From: Ecdyonurus torrentis
Taxonomy: Eukaryota > Arthropoda > Insecta > Ephemeroptera > Heptageniidae
Reading direction: 5' to 3'
DNA: 64,000 bases
NCBI GenBank assembly: GCA_949318235.1
Contig: OX439130.1
Coordinates: 42,669,040-42,733,039, forward strand
Below are positions 32,164-57,931 of this stretch, piece after piece. The notes beneath the pieces are model-generated. The model saw only the letters and a list, made by a program, of their open reading frames with translations, had not been told where the DNA came from and made no database searches. The translations under genes and the position numbers were made by a program. Numbering within the stretch: the first letter of the stretch is position 1; each line of letters starts with the position of its first letter.

Positions 32164-35100
32164 AGAAAAATGAAGCCAAGGCAGTTAACTGCATACAGTG
32201 CTGATAAAAAACACAAAAACATGCAAAATAAATTTAAATAAGATATCTTGAGACATTGATATTATTTTAAATAATACCTCTTTAATTAAGGCAATGTATT
32301 TAAATTGTATATTTTTAATTATTACTTTCCAAATATAATTTTGAATACTGTAATTCTATGTACGCTACTGATTAAAAATCTATTAATTAATGTCACTTTT
32401 AATAAAAACAAATGTGTCTCAAAATACCTGTATAATTAACACATTAGTAAAAAGCTGCAAACATATATAATATATAAAATACAAAAAAGTGTAAAGAGAA
32501 AAAAATTTGCTAGAAATTTTTGCAAATTTGCAATTACTATACAACATAAAAATATTATTAGTAATAAAAAATTTCTAAAATGGTATACCATGCATAATAG
32601 TAAAAAGAAAAATCCTAAGGGAATAAAAAAAAAGTTAATATGTTAACTTAAAATATGTAAAAACATAAAATAAGTCGTGCGTGTAGCTATAGACCTATTG
32701 AAAAATAGGTGCTAGCATGCATATTTAATTATTGTTGACCTAGTATTTATAGATAAAGGCTTTATATATTATTATAATATGCCTATAAACCACATGTTAA
32801 AAATTTATATAAAAAGACCATAAATAATAAGTTATAATAATTTTTTTTCCAAACATATTGAATAATATATTAATAATATATATATATATATATATTAAAA
32901 AAAAAATGAAGTTACATTTTTATTACAAAATAATATTGTAAGAATGATTAACGTAACTTGATAAAATTAATATGTTTGAAAATAAAATGCCAACACACAT
33001 TGTGTATTGGTATTGTTCTTATATATTAATACGTACTCATGCAAAATATTGTTCTGACAATAATCACTCACATATATAGTGTAAACGAAAAAAAATTTAC
33101 ATCATTTCAAAACATATAATATAAAAATATAATAATAATAATTCTTAAATTGCTTTCCATCAATGTTTCCAGCATATTAGCTTTGATCCCAGATTGGACT
33201 AGTTCTATAAGTTAGTAAAGAACTTGTCCAGACTGGAGTTAAAACGTCAAGATTAAAGGCAGAGTAGTGAGAATGAAAACCTTGTGCATGCTAAACACGA
33301 AACCTTAGCCCACTGTAAACTTATGATTTTTTTTTAATAAGACTTTTTGCACAAGCCTGCAAAATATATAAATACAAAATATCTTAACGACATGAAACAG
33401 TCGGCAACATAAATAGTATATAATTATAATAAACTCATTAATAAATCAATTTGTTTGTAGAAATGAAGTTTAATTAATTTGAAATTTTGCATTGGTATTA
33501 TTATATTGTAAAAAAAAAAAAAAAAAAAAAAGCTGAAGATTGATTGAGAGAGTTCATTATAAAAATGTACTAACAAAGATCTAATACTACGTTTGAGATT
33601 AGTGGTAAGCAAAGATGAGTGGGCTGAGGTATTGTGAGAATGTACATCGAGATGAGGAGCAGGAGAGCCGCACACAACGCTACGTACGACTGTGGGACAG
33701 CAAGCATCAACAACCCTCCTCAACAGCTAGCAACAAAATGGCGGCCCCAGCAGCCAAAATCAGCAAGTACTGACACTTTACCCTAGCTAGAGGCTGCATG
33801 CCACTGCACGACCGCACGCCTGAAAGGAAAAACATTGAGCACTGCAGCAACGTAAATAAAAATGACCGAGGGATCCTTTTTTACTAATGTATAAGTATAT
33901 ATTATATATATATATATATTTTTTTTTTTAAAGCTAGTGGGATGAAATAACAAATTTGTTGACAACCTTTTCTTTACATGTATTTAAATTTATCTTGCTT
34001 TGCTGCAAGTCACAGCTGGCTAAATAAATTCAAGGATTTGAATTAAGGTGTCTTTTTATTATTTAACTTTAACAATGAAAGGGAGGGATACATAAGTAAA
34101 ATCTCATCCTGACTACAGTATTATTACGTACAATAAAATATTAAACAATTCTTTCAATAATAAAGTTGAATTCAAAGTACATTTCATACATACATATATT
34201 ATTAATAATATTATAAAAATACACCGACTCTACTCTCCAAATAAATTCTCACTATTTTGCTTCCAATTTATGCATACTCTTTCCTTTTTTTTATTTTATT
34301 TTTTTTTAGTGTTTAAAAAATACTTTTCACCAATTTATAAAAAAATAAAAATCAAATATCTGTCCACATTGCTGTTCATTGATTGATACTATTTAATAAT
34401 GCAAAAATATGCAGGTTCAAAAAAATGTAATTAATATACTTGTATCAAATTATTGGTGTAATGGGTAGTTCATACAATGCAATAGTTGCACAATGTGCAA
34501 TAAAATGTATTGCAATTGACCACTTGCAATGAACAAACTTTTTAAAATAATTTGAATAATTGTTAATGCATTTCTTATGTAAAAATCGTTTTCACTTACT
34601 TGCTGCAACAATTAAAGACATTTTATTGCAAGTGGTCCATTGCATAACTAAATTTATTGCACATTGACCATATTGCATTTGTGTGAACATACCTTAATAT
34701 CATGAATTGAATTATTTCATATGGGTACTGTATTAATATTTTAAAATTTAATGTGTATAAGAGCAACCCCTCAATTTAAGGACACAAAATATATCATAAA
34801 TAAAATTTTAATGGAAAATAAATAATAGGTGGATGGATCTTTAATTTAATCATACTGTATGCATATATCTGATATTTTTTCTCTCACTCAAAATCTGCAA
34901 TTTCCTCTCCAACTGCAGCTCATATCAAGAGAAATCGATGTTATATGTATTTTTTTTACAAGAATTTTGATGAGTTATCATCATGCAGGTATACGGTAGG
35001 CGCACCCTTGAAAATTTACAATTAAAATGTTAAGGACCATAAAAAAAATGTAGGGAGGGTATGTAGTAACCTACTTATGGGGGAAAAATAATCCTTTTAA

Positions 35101-35579
35101 ATTTATTTTTATGGTAATTAAGGGGCCTAAACGTTAAAACTTAGTATAAATTAAAAATTTCATACAAATTTCTTCTTAAAATGTAGTTTCCTGATTTGAC
35201 CTGGCCAGCTGTATTACGCATACCTTATCATATGCATCTTCATTCGATTTGTGCATATGAAGGAAAAAAAAAAAAAGAAAAAAAAAAAGTCATCCATTAA
35301 AATCCATTATTTATTTTTCAAGCAAACTGAATTCAAAAGGATTTAGTTTCATACCTAATTGCTGAAAAAGAAAGTTTATCATTATTATTTAACTGCAAAG
35401 CCAGTTTTAAAATGAAAAAAACTTACTTATAAAGTGAATTTGCATGAAAGCCTAGAAAGACCTTGGCCCGCGCAAAATCAATAGGGCGGCCATTAACACT
35501 AACTTTTTGTGTACGATATTTGTACCTCATTCTATGCCAAAAATGTGTTATATTTTATATTACCTTTTTTGTCAGACAT
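30215..35579 (-). CDS. DAZAP2: DAZ-associated protein 2 homologue (DAZAP2), five coding exons
   Basis: Coding exons (minus): 35579-35564, 31247-31182, 30961-30783, 30716-30525 and 30397-30215; phases agree, 211 aa. The first coding exon is only 16 nt (MSDKK plus one base). The C-terminus is diagnostic: FDGGARFDG, then PPGVAPNAAQLAAMAGHTV, QKKGNFLAGASDGGYTFW and stop, against human ...APNAAQLAVMQG... and ...SDGGYTIW. A PPTYEQAL motif (PPxY, WW-domain ligand) is kept in exon 3. The middle is longer than in human (168 aa) because of Gln and Ala runs (QQQQ, nine consecutive Ala). Human DAZAP2 is a small Pro-rich adaptor that binds kinases, ubiquitin ligases and transcription factors; nothing here predicts a different role. 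Intron 1 is 4.3 kb. Confidence 0.93.
31443..31515. repeat. (TA)n microsatellite
   Basis: About 36 TA units in DAZAP2 intron 1. Confidence 0.95.
33735..33746. promoter_or_regulatory. YY1/Pho-like site in DAZAP2 intron 1
   Basis: AAAATGGCGGCC matches the YY1/Pleiohomeotic consensus, in a locally GC-richer 150-base patch (33610-33790) inside AT-rich intron. It may mark an alternative promoter; no exon could be confirmed. Confidence 0.35.
34457..34700. repeat. inverted-repeat MITE
   Basis: CAATTGACCACTTGCAATG on the left and TTGCAAGTGGTCCATTGCAT on the right; outer ends include TTCATACAATGCAATA and its near complement. Fragment also at 2571-2640. Confidence 0.7.
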
Positions 35580-36290
35580 CGCGGAATTTCTGGAGTACTT
35601 GAAATATGTTAAAAACTATTAAAAAGTATAAAATTAGTTGATTTTTGTCTAGAGATTTCCCGTCGTATTGTCCTGTTCTTGTCCTATTTCGTTCCGCGTT
35701 CTGATTTGACAGCTGAGAAATGTTGCATTTATTCATTCACAGTGCAAACTAATGTGCGCAGGAAAATATTACAAACGAAAAAAATACTTTTGCGCAGATA
35801 AAGAAATTATTTTTTTCTTGTGGCATTGCTAAACGAATGAAGTTTAATGAAAGTGAAATTTCAATGAATAATCAATATAGATGAGAATATCATATAATTT
35901 ATTTTCCAATTTTAGAAATTCTCGTAAAATACACAGTAGTAAATGTAGATCTAAAATTATTTTTATTTGCAGAATTTTTAGTCTCCTCAATGGAAAAATA
36001 TCAGTTTAGTAGCTGAAATCGAAAATTTCATGAGAAAATAAAAATGAATATATTGTTTTAAAACTTGGCGCGTTGTATTTCCGTTGTGCTTTAATACACA
36101 TCTTTCATTAAAATTTCGGTGCGGAATTTCTCATCGTAGTACTGCGTTAAGCTCTACTAATTTGTCAAGTAATTTACAAAATTAGTGTATTTTAAACCCG
36201 TTTAAACATTTTATAAACGTTTAATTAATTTTTAAGAAAATAGAATTTATCAAAAAATCAAGACTGATGTCCCAGTAGTCCAGCAAGCGA
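35580..36290. promoter_or_regulatory. divergent promoter region of DAZAP2 (-) and CUL1 (+)
   Basis: Lies between the DAZAP2 start codon and a probable CUL1 non-coding first exon, whose donor (GCGAG|GTAAG) is at 36291/36292. No TATA box or CCAAT pair was identified with confidence. Confidence 0.5.
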
Positions 36291-36291
36291 G

Positions 36292-37938
36292 GTAAGATTG
36301 ATTTTCTTTTACGGACTTATAACCAAGGCCGTGACTGCGCCGTCATGTCTCCCCAGAAATTTATACAATACTGTAATTCATGAACGTTGCTTTCATTGCA
36401 TATGTATGCAAATTGTTAAAAAAAAATTTCAATATCGTATTATATTTTAATTTCAGGTGACATATCTCAAATATTTTTTAAAAAATTACGTTTTTTTAAT
36501 ATGTTTGCGCAACTTAATTTACTACACACATTTCGTTGTGTTGTTTAATGTCAGTGACTTGAGTCGCACTTTTTTTTACACCTGCTTCTCGTACAACGGT
36601 GTTTTACACCACATTGCAATAAAATCATCTGATGTTGTAATTTTATCGAAAGATTAAAATGTTTTATATATACATCATTATGTAGGTCTAAACTAATTTC
36701 ATTCGTTGAATAAATTATGACATTTCCATATGTATGTATGTATATTATATGTACAATCATACTTTGCTTATGCATTTACATACATACATGTGTATGTATT
36801 ATTAAACATATTATGATATGTATACATACTTTTTGTACATAATTTACAATGCATGGATTATGTACGTACATATGCATATACATATACATACATACGTATG
36901 TACATACGCATACATATGCATATGAAATCATTGTTACCGTACATATATGCATATGAAATCATTGTTACCGTACATATATGCATATGTGTTGTATTTTGTA
37001 CATAACACATATTTACAAACTCCACCCTCCTTAGTAACCATTTTAATCATGTACGTATGTATGCATGTACTATACTCACGATTGTGATAATAATATATTT
37101 TACCTTTCAGAAACACGCATTACATTTGCCATGTTATTCTTATGAGAAAGACACACGCAGAGTTTGAATGGTAAAATATAGGTATTATTACAATCGTGTG
37201 CACATTTATATGTATACAGTATACATATATGGATTTCAGATTGAATGTATGTACAGTAAACCGCATTAATTTTGGCAAAAATACAAAGAGCGCAGGTACC
37301 GTAGCGAGTTATGTTGGTAGCCTGCACACACATATTGTTACAACCAAAGTATTTATTATTTGTTTTGTAATTACAAAAAACATAATTTGTAAATTTATGA
37401 ACACCAAATTATTCGATGACTTCTTTTTTTTTTTTTTTTTTGAATTATTATTATTATTATTATTTTATCATTTATTATACAAACTTGCACCATAAATTTA
37501 TCAATCTAGTGGATGTATAGCTCTGACAAAGACTGAACAAAATAACCATATTCTTAAGTTCAAAGTATATGTTATTTACCAGTATGAACATACTAATGCT
37601 GTTCGTAAACCCTGTTCTCTTGCACCAAAAAATGCGCATTCCATTTGAATAACCAAAGGAGATCGTCAATTTAGGAGCAGAGAACAGGGTTTATGAATGG
37701 CATTATAGTTAATACTGAACATACCTGTGTACCAGTATTTAAATCTTCAATTAAATCAATTGATTCCATTATAATATTCATCATATAAATCAGTCAGTAT
37801 ATTTACAAACCGTACATACTGAACAATCACATTAAATAAGGAGATCAATGAGCCAAGTAATTTCTAAATAAATTGAACATTTTAATAACTATGACTACGG
37901 TATAAGAATTTAAAGTTGAAAATGTTGTTCTGTTGTAG
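36292..37938 (+). other. CUL1 5' UTR intron
   Basis: Runs from the donor after 36291 to an acceptor TTCTGTTGTAG ending at 37938. Rich in TACATA/TATGCATA words (36680-37110); family A MITE copy near its 3' end. Confidence 0.55.
37593..37706. repeat. MITE, family A copy 4
   Basis: TAATGCTGTTCGTAAACCC at the left, GGGTTTATGAATGGCATTA at the right; interior as in the cluster at 1521-1872. Confidence 0.8.
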
Positions 37939-37982
37939 TGGCAGGAGGAGGTGAAGCCTGAGTGGCTTGATACACAACAAAC

Positions 37983-51127
<13,145 letters not shown>

Positions 51128-52115
51128 GGTTTGGGAGCCATTTCTGTTCGGGAAAGCAAACGTCCTGCAGTATCAGAAAACATGGACTTAAAAAAATAAA
51201 AAAAAGTGACCCCAGTGATTATATATTGCCTCAGGAAGCATTTATTTGTGAATTCTTTTTCACGAAAAATTGCCTTCCTGCTTTAATATAGCTTGATCAT
51301 TTTGGATCATTTTGTGAATTTATAATTTAAAAAAACAAAGAGTTTCACAAGCATTGTCCCATGTTTTTCCCAGCCCCATATCCATTTTTATTAATTGACG
51401 GTCTTAAACTTACAACTAGGTATACTGACTGAAACATAATTAAATGATATTATTGTTATTGCAAATTGGTTGTGGTCCTAGATATAAGTGTTAAGACTGT
51501 ACAAAACAAAACAAAACAAAACAAAAAGTAAAACCATATTATCTGGTGTTAATATTATTGGACTGAGTTCGTGGGTAACCAGTGTGCTATTGCTTTAATT
51601 AAAAAAAATTTAACTGCCTCTGTACTTATTCTATTGAAAGAAATAATATAATAAAGAGGCATATATATATTGCAATGAATTTAATTTACATAATTAGATG
51701 GCTTATTTTTTAATTGAATTGTAAACTATTATGGTGATGTAAATAACATATTGGACTCTCTCACCTGTGGCAAACAGATATGATAAAATCCCAATATAAA
51801 AATAATAATAACAATAAAAATTAATGTTTTGAAAATATATACTATCATTTTTTGCCTTTTCAAATTTTATGAGCATAATATGTTACAATTGTTTTTATAA
51901 TTTACATTTTTTCATTGCCCTATTAAGGAGTAGATAAATTTGGAAAGGAGATAAAATAAAACCCCCCAAAAATATTTTCCAGCATCTTTATTAAGCTTTT
52001 TATTTGTGTATAAAAATAGTGCTTGCAATTTTACTGTAAAAAAAAACGAGGTGCTAAGTTTAGGTAAGATTTTTATAGTATCATAATAGAAAGTATTTAA
52101 TTTATAGTTTACTAT
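51128..52115. other. convergent 3' region of CUL1 (+) and TEX9 (-)
   Basis: CUL1 3' UTR with AATAAA at 51650-51655; on the minus strand AATAAA hexamers at about 51999 and 52115-52120 can serve TEX9. No other gene. Confidence 0.55.
51650..51655 (+). terminator. candidate CUL1 polyadenylation signal
   Basis: AATAAA about 520 bases past the CUL1 stop, followed by AT/GT-rich DNA. Confidence 0.45.
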
Positions 52116-53533
52116 TTATTTTGTTTTTGGCGCTAAAAGCTGGTCAAACTGAGACTCCGCAACTTGTAGTGCTGCACCTGCTACCAATAGTTCCTGAAAT
52201 TATGATGTATCATTTGAAATGTTTTATCACAATCAGCCAGTCAGGAGATACATGTGTGTGCAGTGTGTGTGTGCCATATTCTTAGGGCATAAGTTACTTA
52301 CTTTCTGTTGTTCCAAATTATGACAAAGTAGCATTTGACGTCGGAATGCAAGTGCGAGCTCATTTCTTTGACGTTCTGCACGTTGCACACAAACTGCCTG
52401 TCTCTCTAGTTTTCTCCTTTGCTCTTCTCGCTCCTCCTAAATGAATACATGTTATCAACAAATGAAATTCTATAGTATATATAATTTTATTATAAATTAA
52501 CCAAAAACCTTTTCTTGTAGCCTGGAGCTATTAAGAGCTGCTTTTAGAGTTTCTCCCTCTTCAATCAATTTATTAAGTCTTAATTCAAGTGTGTTTGCTC
52601 TTTGTGTAGAAGACTTGGCATCCTTCTTAGCTGCATTTAGTTCCTTTAAATTAAAACAAAAATAATATTCATTACTGGAGTAAATCAAAGAGACAAGGGG
52701 ATACATATTTTTGTATTTAATTGAGTTGTATACATATATATTGCATTTTAATAATGTCTTTACGTTGTTCAATTTTGCATTATCTGCATCCAATCTTTGT
52801 ACTCGTTCAGAGCGTTCAGTGAGAGCTGAGGACAGTTTAGCCATTTGTTGACCCATTGTTGCAACTTGCTGAGCTGCTTTTTCTTTCTCCTCTCGAAGAT
52901 TACGTAGCTCTACCTCTCTAGTTCTCCATTCACTCAACTGTAGAAATAAACAATAAAATTTGCTTATAATAATAATAATAATAAAAAAAAAAAAAAACTA
53001 TACCTACTTTGTTATGATGTTCAGATTGTTGACGCTCTATTTCTGTAGTAAGAATTTTTAATTTAGCACGTAGAAACCTTAACTCAGGTTCAGGATTTGC
53101 ACCTCTCCAAGTTGCTCCAAGTTGGCCTTCATTACTGGGCTTACTTTTTGAACATTTATTTTCTGTATGCATATGTGATCAAGGTATATGGTAAGTTTAA
53201 TAAAATTTAGGATTGCAATAACATTTAAAATTATGAAGATAATATATTTAATTATTATTACCTGCATTGTTTGATGGTACATCAGAAGTAAGTTCATCTA
53301 TTACCAAATCTTCATTTTCTACATGTTCATCAATATTGAATTGAAATTTCTGTAATAACAAAACAAATATTATTATAAATTATATTGCAAAAGCAAATAA
53401 GTTAAAATTCTTGATTATCATATGTATGTACCATGATATTTTCTACTTCTTTCATTAAGATGTCGGCTTTTAAATCAAGTTCTGCATTTAATTCAGTAAA
53501 ATTTTCTCCTCTTTTCATTAGTATATCGTCCAT
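52116..53533 (-). CDS. TEX9: TEX9-like coiled-coil protein, seven exons, complete
   Basis: Coding exons (minus): 53533-53432, 53349-53262, 53162-53008, 52937-52764, 52643-52509, 52436-52302 and 52193-52116; phases agree, 288 aa. Matches human TEX9 in order: LNAELDLKADILMKEVENIM at the start (human LNAELQAKTADVVQ...), PELRFLRAKLKILTTEIE (human ...IRFLKAKLHVMQEEL), a long coiled coil with LELRLNKLIEEGETLK, RQRNELALAFRRQM (human QKGELMIGFKKQL) and a C-terminus AGAALQVAESQFDQLL (human AAKMLSFTEEEFMKAL). Shorter than human (391 aa), mainly by loss of the low-conservation region after the N-terminal block. Predicted to be almost all helical coiled coil; TEX9 is linked to testis and cilia/centrosome in vertebrates, but its biochemical role is unclear. 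Transcribed away from RFX7 across a 0.5-kb spacer. Confidence 0.88.
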
Positions 53534-54050
53534 GGTTTAAATGTGCTATTCACATGCGCTTATATGCTCAGTAGATTGACGCTTTGATAACCCCAAAAAA
53601 TCGATCGAATTTCTATGATGATTCAAACTTCATTCCGCCATTTGTAAACAATTACGGCATTGACTGTCGTTCTGATAATTGCAGAAAATGCATCCTTTGG
53701 AAATCCTATATATTTGCAGTTACTAGTGCTATTTAATTTTGCTCACTTAATATTTCCAAATATATTGATATGCTATTTATCATTTGGCTCTTTTTTGCAA
53801 TTTCATTAATTCCGCATTTTTTGCAACATTTGTGGAAGCCATTTAAACTTTTCAACAACCAATCATAAGACCGATTTCAACGCAACGTCCAATCAGAAGC
53901 GAGAAAATTTTACAGCACAGCTGGGTAATGATCAGAACGATTGACCATCCTAACAAGTTGCCCAGCTGATGGCAATGACAAAATGGTCGGGTGGAGTTTT
54001 TCCAGGAGAAGATCATCAACAAAAGTGAGGTTCGAAGAAGAATACAAGCA
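53534..54050. promoter_or_regulatory. bidirectional promoter of TEX9 (-) and RFX7 (+)
   Basis: Only 517 bases separate the two start codons. On the RFX7 side are two CCAAT boxes (AACCAATCA at 53859-53863 and GTCCAATCAG at 53889-53893) 30 bases apart, as favoured for NF-Y. No TATA box. An in-frame stop (53976-53978) precedes the RFX7 frame. GTTGCC and GGCAAT at 53957-53976 resemble X-box halves but with an 8-base gap. Confidence 0.65.
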
Positions 54051-57000
54051 ATGGCTGCAACGCAAAGGCGTACGCTCAGTCTTGCTCAGCCATTGCATAT
54101 AAAGCAAGAATCGCTGAGCCTCAGGCAAGTGTCTCATGCTCCCTCACCCCAGCAGCAGAGTACAGGGTCTGAGAGCACCAGCAGACTTGAACCCATCTCC
54201 TTGGTCGACCAGAGGACTCCTCAGCCTTCAGTATCTCAACAAGCTAATGGATACCATAATGATCCTGCAGAATCTTCAGGGCTTTGCACTTCATTACTTG
54301 GAGGAAAAGCTGCCAAGATCCAACAACTTATGGAAGATGCTGCGAGGTAAAAGAACATACATAATCACCCATTACATATGAGATGATAGCATCGCCTTTA
54401 ATTTTTATTAACTTTTTTTTCTTTGCACTTAATTACATAGCTTTAAGTATGTATGTACATACTGTATTTGTTTATGAGATAAATTATGTAACATAACCTC
54501 TAGTGTAAATATTATTATTATTTTTCATGTTGCTTAATAATAATGCCATTAAATATATAAGCGTGATAAAGAAATTTGAATATTTTTCCAACTCTGATTT
54601 TAATTATCTCACAGTTTAATAGCATTTCAAATAATAATAATTAATTATTTATTTTCCAGCCCGGAGTCACGACGTACTGTGGAGTTGATCTTGGCGCAAG
54701 TACAGCAGCTCTCTGCTGCAGAGAAGCTCTTGCTGTACTTGAAATTACCTGGAGGTCGCAATGGTATGGGCAATACTGGAACAGACCCCTTGAGGCAGCC
54801 TATGAACCCACTTGGTACACGCTTTGAGATCCAGCAAACCATCACTTGGATTAAAACACATCTTACAGAAGATCCTGACATTTCTCTACCAAAGCAAGAT
54901 GTATATGATGAATATTTGTAAGTTTTTTTTTACAAAGGGCAACAGTCATGACAGTATATCAGATCTGGGAATCAAGAATATTAACCATTTAAATATTTGT
55001 GCCAAATTATCAATGTAATTCTTGTGAGAGTAACATGCATGTAGTTTACATGGTAAAAAAAAATTGATATTGGTTGAGAGTAATCTTTTTCTCTCCGTCT
55101 CTGATTGTTTTGTGCTACTTGAGTTGAAATTTAAAATTTATTTATAAATTTTATAAATAGATAATATTAAAATAAAGTTGTGTGTTTATATAGCCCTTGC
55201 TTTTACATGAACTATATGAGTAGCAAGTACAGTACTGTACATTAACCTTTTCTTTTCTTTCTTACTTTCTGTTCTTTTCTTTCTTTCTTTTTTTTTTTTT
55301 TTTTTTTTTTTTTTGCATGTTAGAAATTATTTTTCTTAGTCACGGTGTTCCTGTTAAGGTCTGTCCACAATGACGCGTAATTTACGGAACTCTTACGTGA
55401 AGATAGGACAAACAATGTTATTTGGATTCTTACGTGAAAGTTACGTGAATTTACGCGTCATTGTGCACAGACCATAAGTCTATACTCATTACTATCTCCC
55501 ATTCCTCAATTTTTTTCTGGTCTATATGTGTTTTCCTATCAACTCATATTTACTTTTAATTACTGTATTACAAAATCTATTTTTACTTAATATATCATAT
55601 CGATGTTGTTGTGATCAAAATGTCTGTCTCGTTTTTTGTCACTTGAAGCAGAATGCCTATCTCGTATTTTGTCAAGCGAAGCAAAATGTCTATCTCAAGC
55701 ACCATCTACATAACGTTCAAGAACAAGATAGACATTTTGCTTTGTGTGACAAAAAACGAGATGGGCATTTTGTCACGCAAAGCAAAATTTCTATCTCGTT
55801 TTTTTTTTTGTCATGTAAAGCAAAATGTCTTATCTCGTGAGCCATCTCCATAGCGTTTGGGAACGAGATAGACATGTTGTTTTGCGTGATAAAATACGTG
55901 ATAGAAATTTTGTTCGCAACAAGATTGATATGCTTTATTTTACTAATTAATATTATTACAAATTGTGATAAATAATAGTGAATGAAAGGAAAAAAAACAT
56001 CGCGGTTAGGATCAGAAAAGGATAGAATTACTAGCAAGGGCTTTACCATAGTTGGAGTTCTATAGAGAGGTCAAAGTCTTGCGTGGCACACTGCACAGTG
56101 ATTGTGCTCAAGTAATTTCTTCTTTGATTGATAATGTCATTAACATATGATGAAAGCTTTCAGTTATGAAATGACCTTTTTTAATTATTTTATTTATTAA
56201 ACACCAAGGTGTACTTATACATATATATTTACATAGGTAATTCTATCCTATTCTTTTTTCTTTATTATTGATAAATAAAATATATAGGAAAAAACCATCG
56301 CGGTTGGTATTAATTACGTTTAAAAAAATAATTAGAAAATAGTTGGTAGAGATTAGAGCACGTTGAATTGAAAATTAATAAAACGTGAAAATTCTCTAAT
56401 TTAAATAGTAAATTGGGACTAAGGATGCAAATCATTCTAGCTTGCGCTAGATTAAAATAGACGTTAAAAGGGATGAGGGGTATAGTGTCAATGTAAAATA
56501 CGATATACCTAACATCTCACGTTCTCACACTACATCAAAGGCACAACATTATAAAACAGCATCAGACTTACTCTTTGCCTTAGACCGGTTTAAGGCAAAG
56601 AGTAAGTCTGATGCTGTTTTATAATGTTGTGCCTTTGATGTAGTGTGAGAACGTGAGATGTTAGGTATATCGTATTTTACATTGACACTATACCCCTCAT
56701 CCCTTTTAACGTCTATTTTAATCTAGCGCAAGCTAGAATGATTTGCATCCCTAGTCCCAATTTACTATTTAAATTAGAGAATTTTCACGTTTTATTAATT
56801 TTCAATTCAACGTGCTCTAATCTCTACCAACTATTTTCTAATTATTTTTTTTTTAAACGTAATTATTGATAAATAATAATACTAAAAATCTACAATGAAG
56901 AGAAAGTTTGACTAAACCCTCAATGTGTATTGTATTTCAGAGCCTACTGTGGCAGCAATCAGATGAAACCTTTGTCTACTGCAGACTTTGGTAAGGTGAT

Positions 57001-57869
57001 GAAACAAGTGTTTCCTCGAGTTAGGCCTCGTAGACTGGGCACACGTGGGAACTCTAGATATTGCTATGCTGGATTATGCAAACGTATGCGACTAGAAGCT
57101 CCACTGCTTCCTGATTTAGGAGCAGCAAAAGAGCCTGAGACTTCAGAATCTTCACAGGCAAGTGTAAAGCTATTGGTTTGGATTGTAACCTATTTTACTT
57201 ATTGTTCAGCACACATTTGAAACACCAGACAAAATTAATACAGAAGTTTATTGAATTTTAAAATTTTGAAAGTTTATTACAGAATAACTCAACAAGAAAT
57301 AAAAATGTTCTTATTATTATTATTTTTTCTTTCAGGATGAAGATAATTTGGAGGCAGCTGCTTCATTTTTAATAAGAGAATGGGCTCATAAGCTACTTGG
57401 ACAGTCATTTTGCAGCCTGCGTGATCTTGCTTGTCACTTAGTTAATAAGATGTGTGTTGATGGGAGATCTGTAGCTGCCTTTGCACTACTGTCTTCTACA
57501 TCTGAGGCAAACTCCAAGAGCACCCCACCTCCCACCTCGTCCAGCCTGGCAGCACAAGCCCCCAACTCACGGCCCCGTGAGCCACAGTCACACGTGCAGC
57601 GCAAACTCCATGACAAGGAGGCACCTAGAGAGCACAAACGCAAGGTACACCAGGTATGGGCACTTCTTATATCAATAGTTATTATTACTTATTTTTTAAA
57701 TTAACTTTATCCAAAACCAGAGAAACCATTTTACTGTAGTTCAAAATGTATACAGTACCTAATGTTCAAATATATATTTGAAATATATTTTAATAATATT
57801 TGTTAAAAAATAAGATAAATTTTGCCAGGGCTACACTAACTTGTAAGTTCCATTAAAGACATTCTCATT

Positions 57870-57931
<62 letters not shown>

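Noticed and set aside
33424..33723. Minus-strand frame in DAZAP2 intron 1
   Set aside because: Ends in a poly-Phe run from a T/A tract; no domain or splice support.
53957..53976. X-box (RFX autoregulation) in the RFX7/TEX9 promoter
   Set aside because: Half sites GTTGCC and GGCAAT are present but 8 bases apart; the canonical spacing is 1-3.
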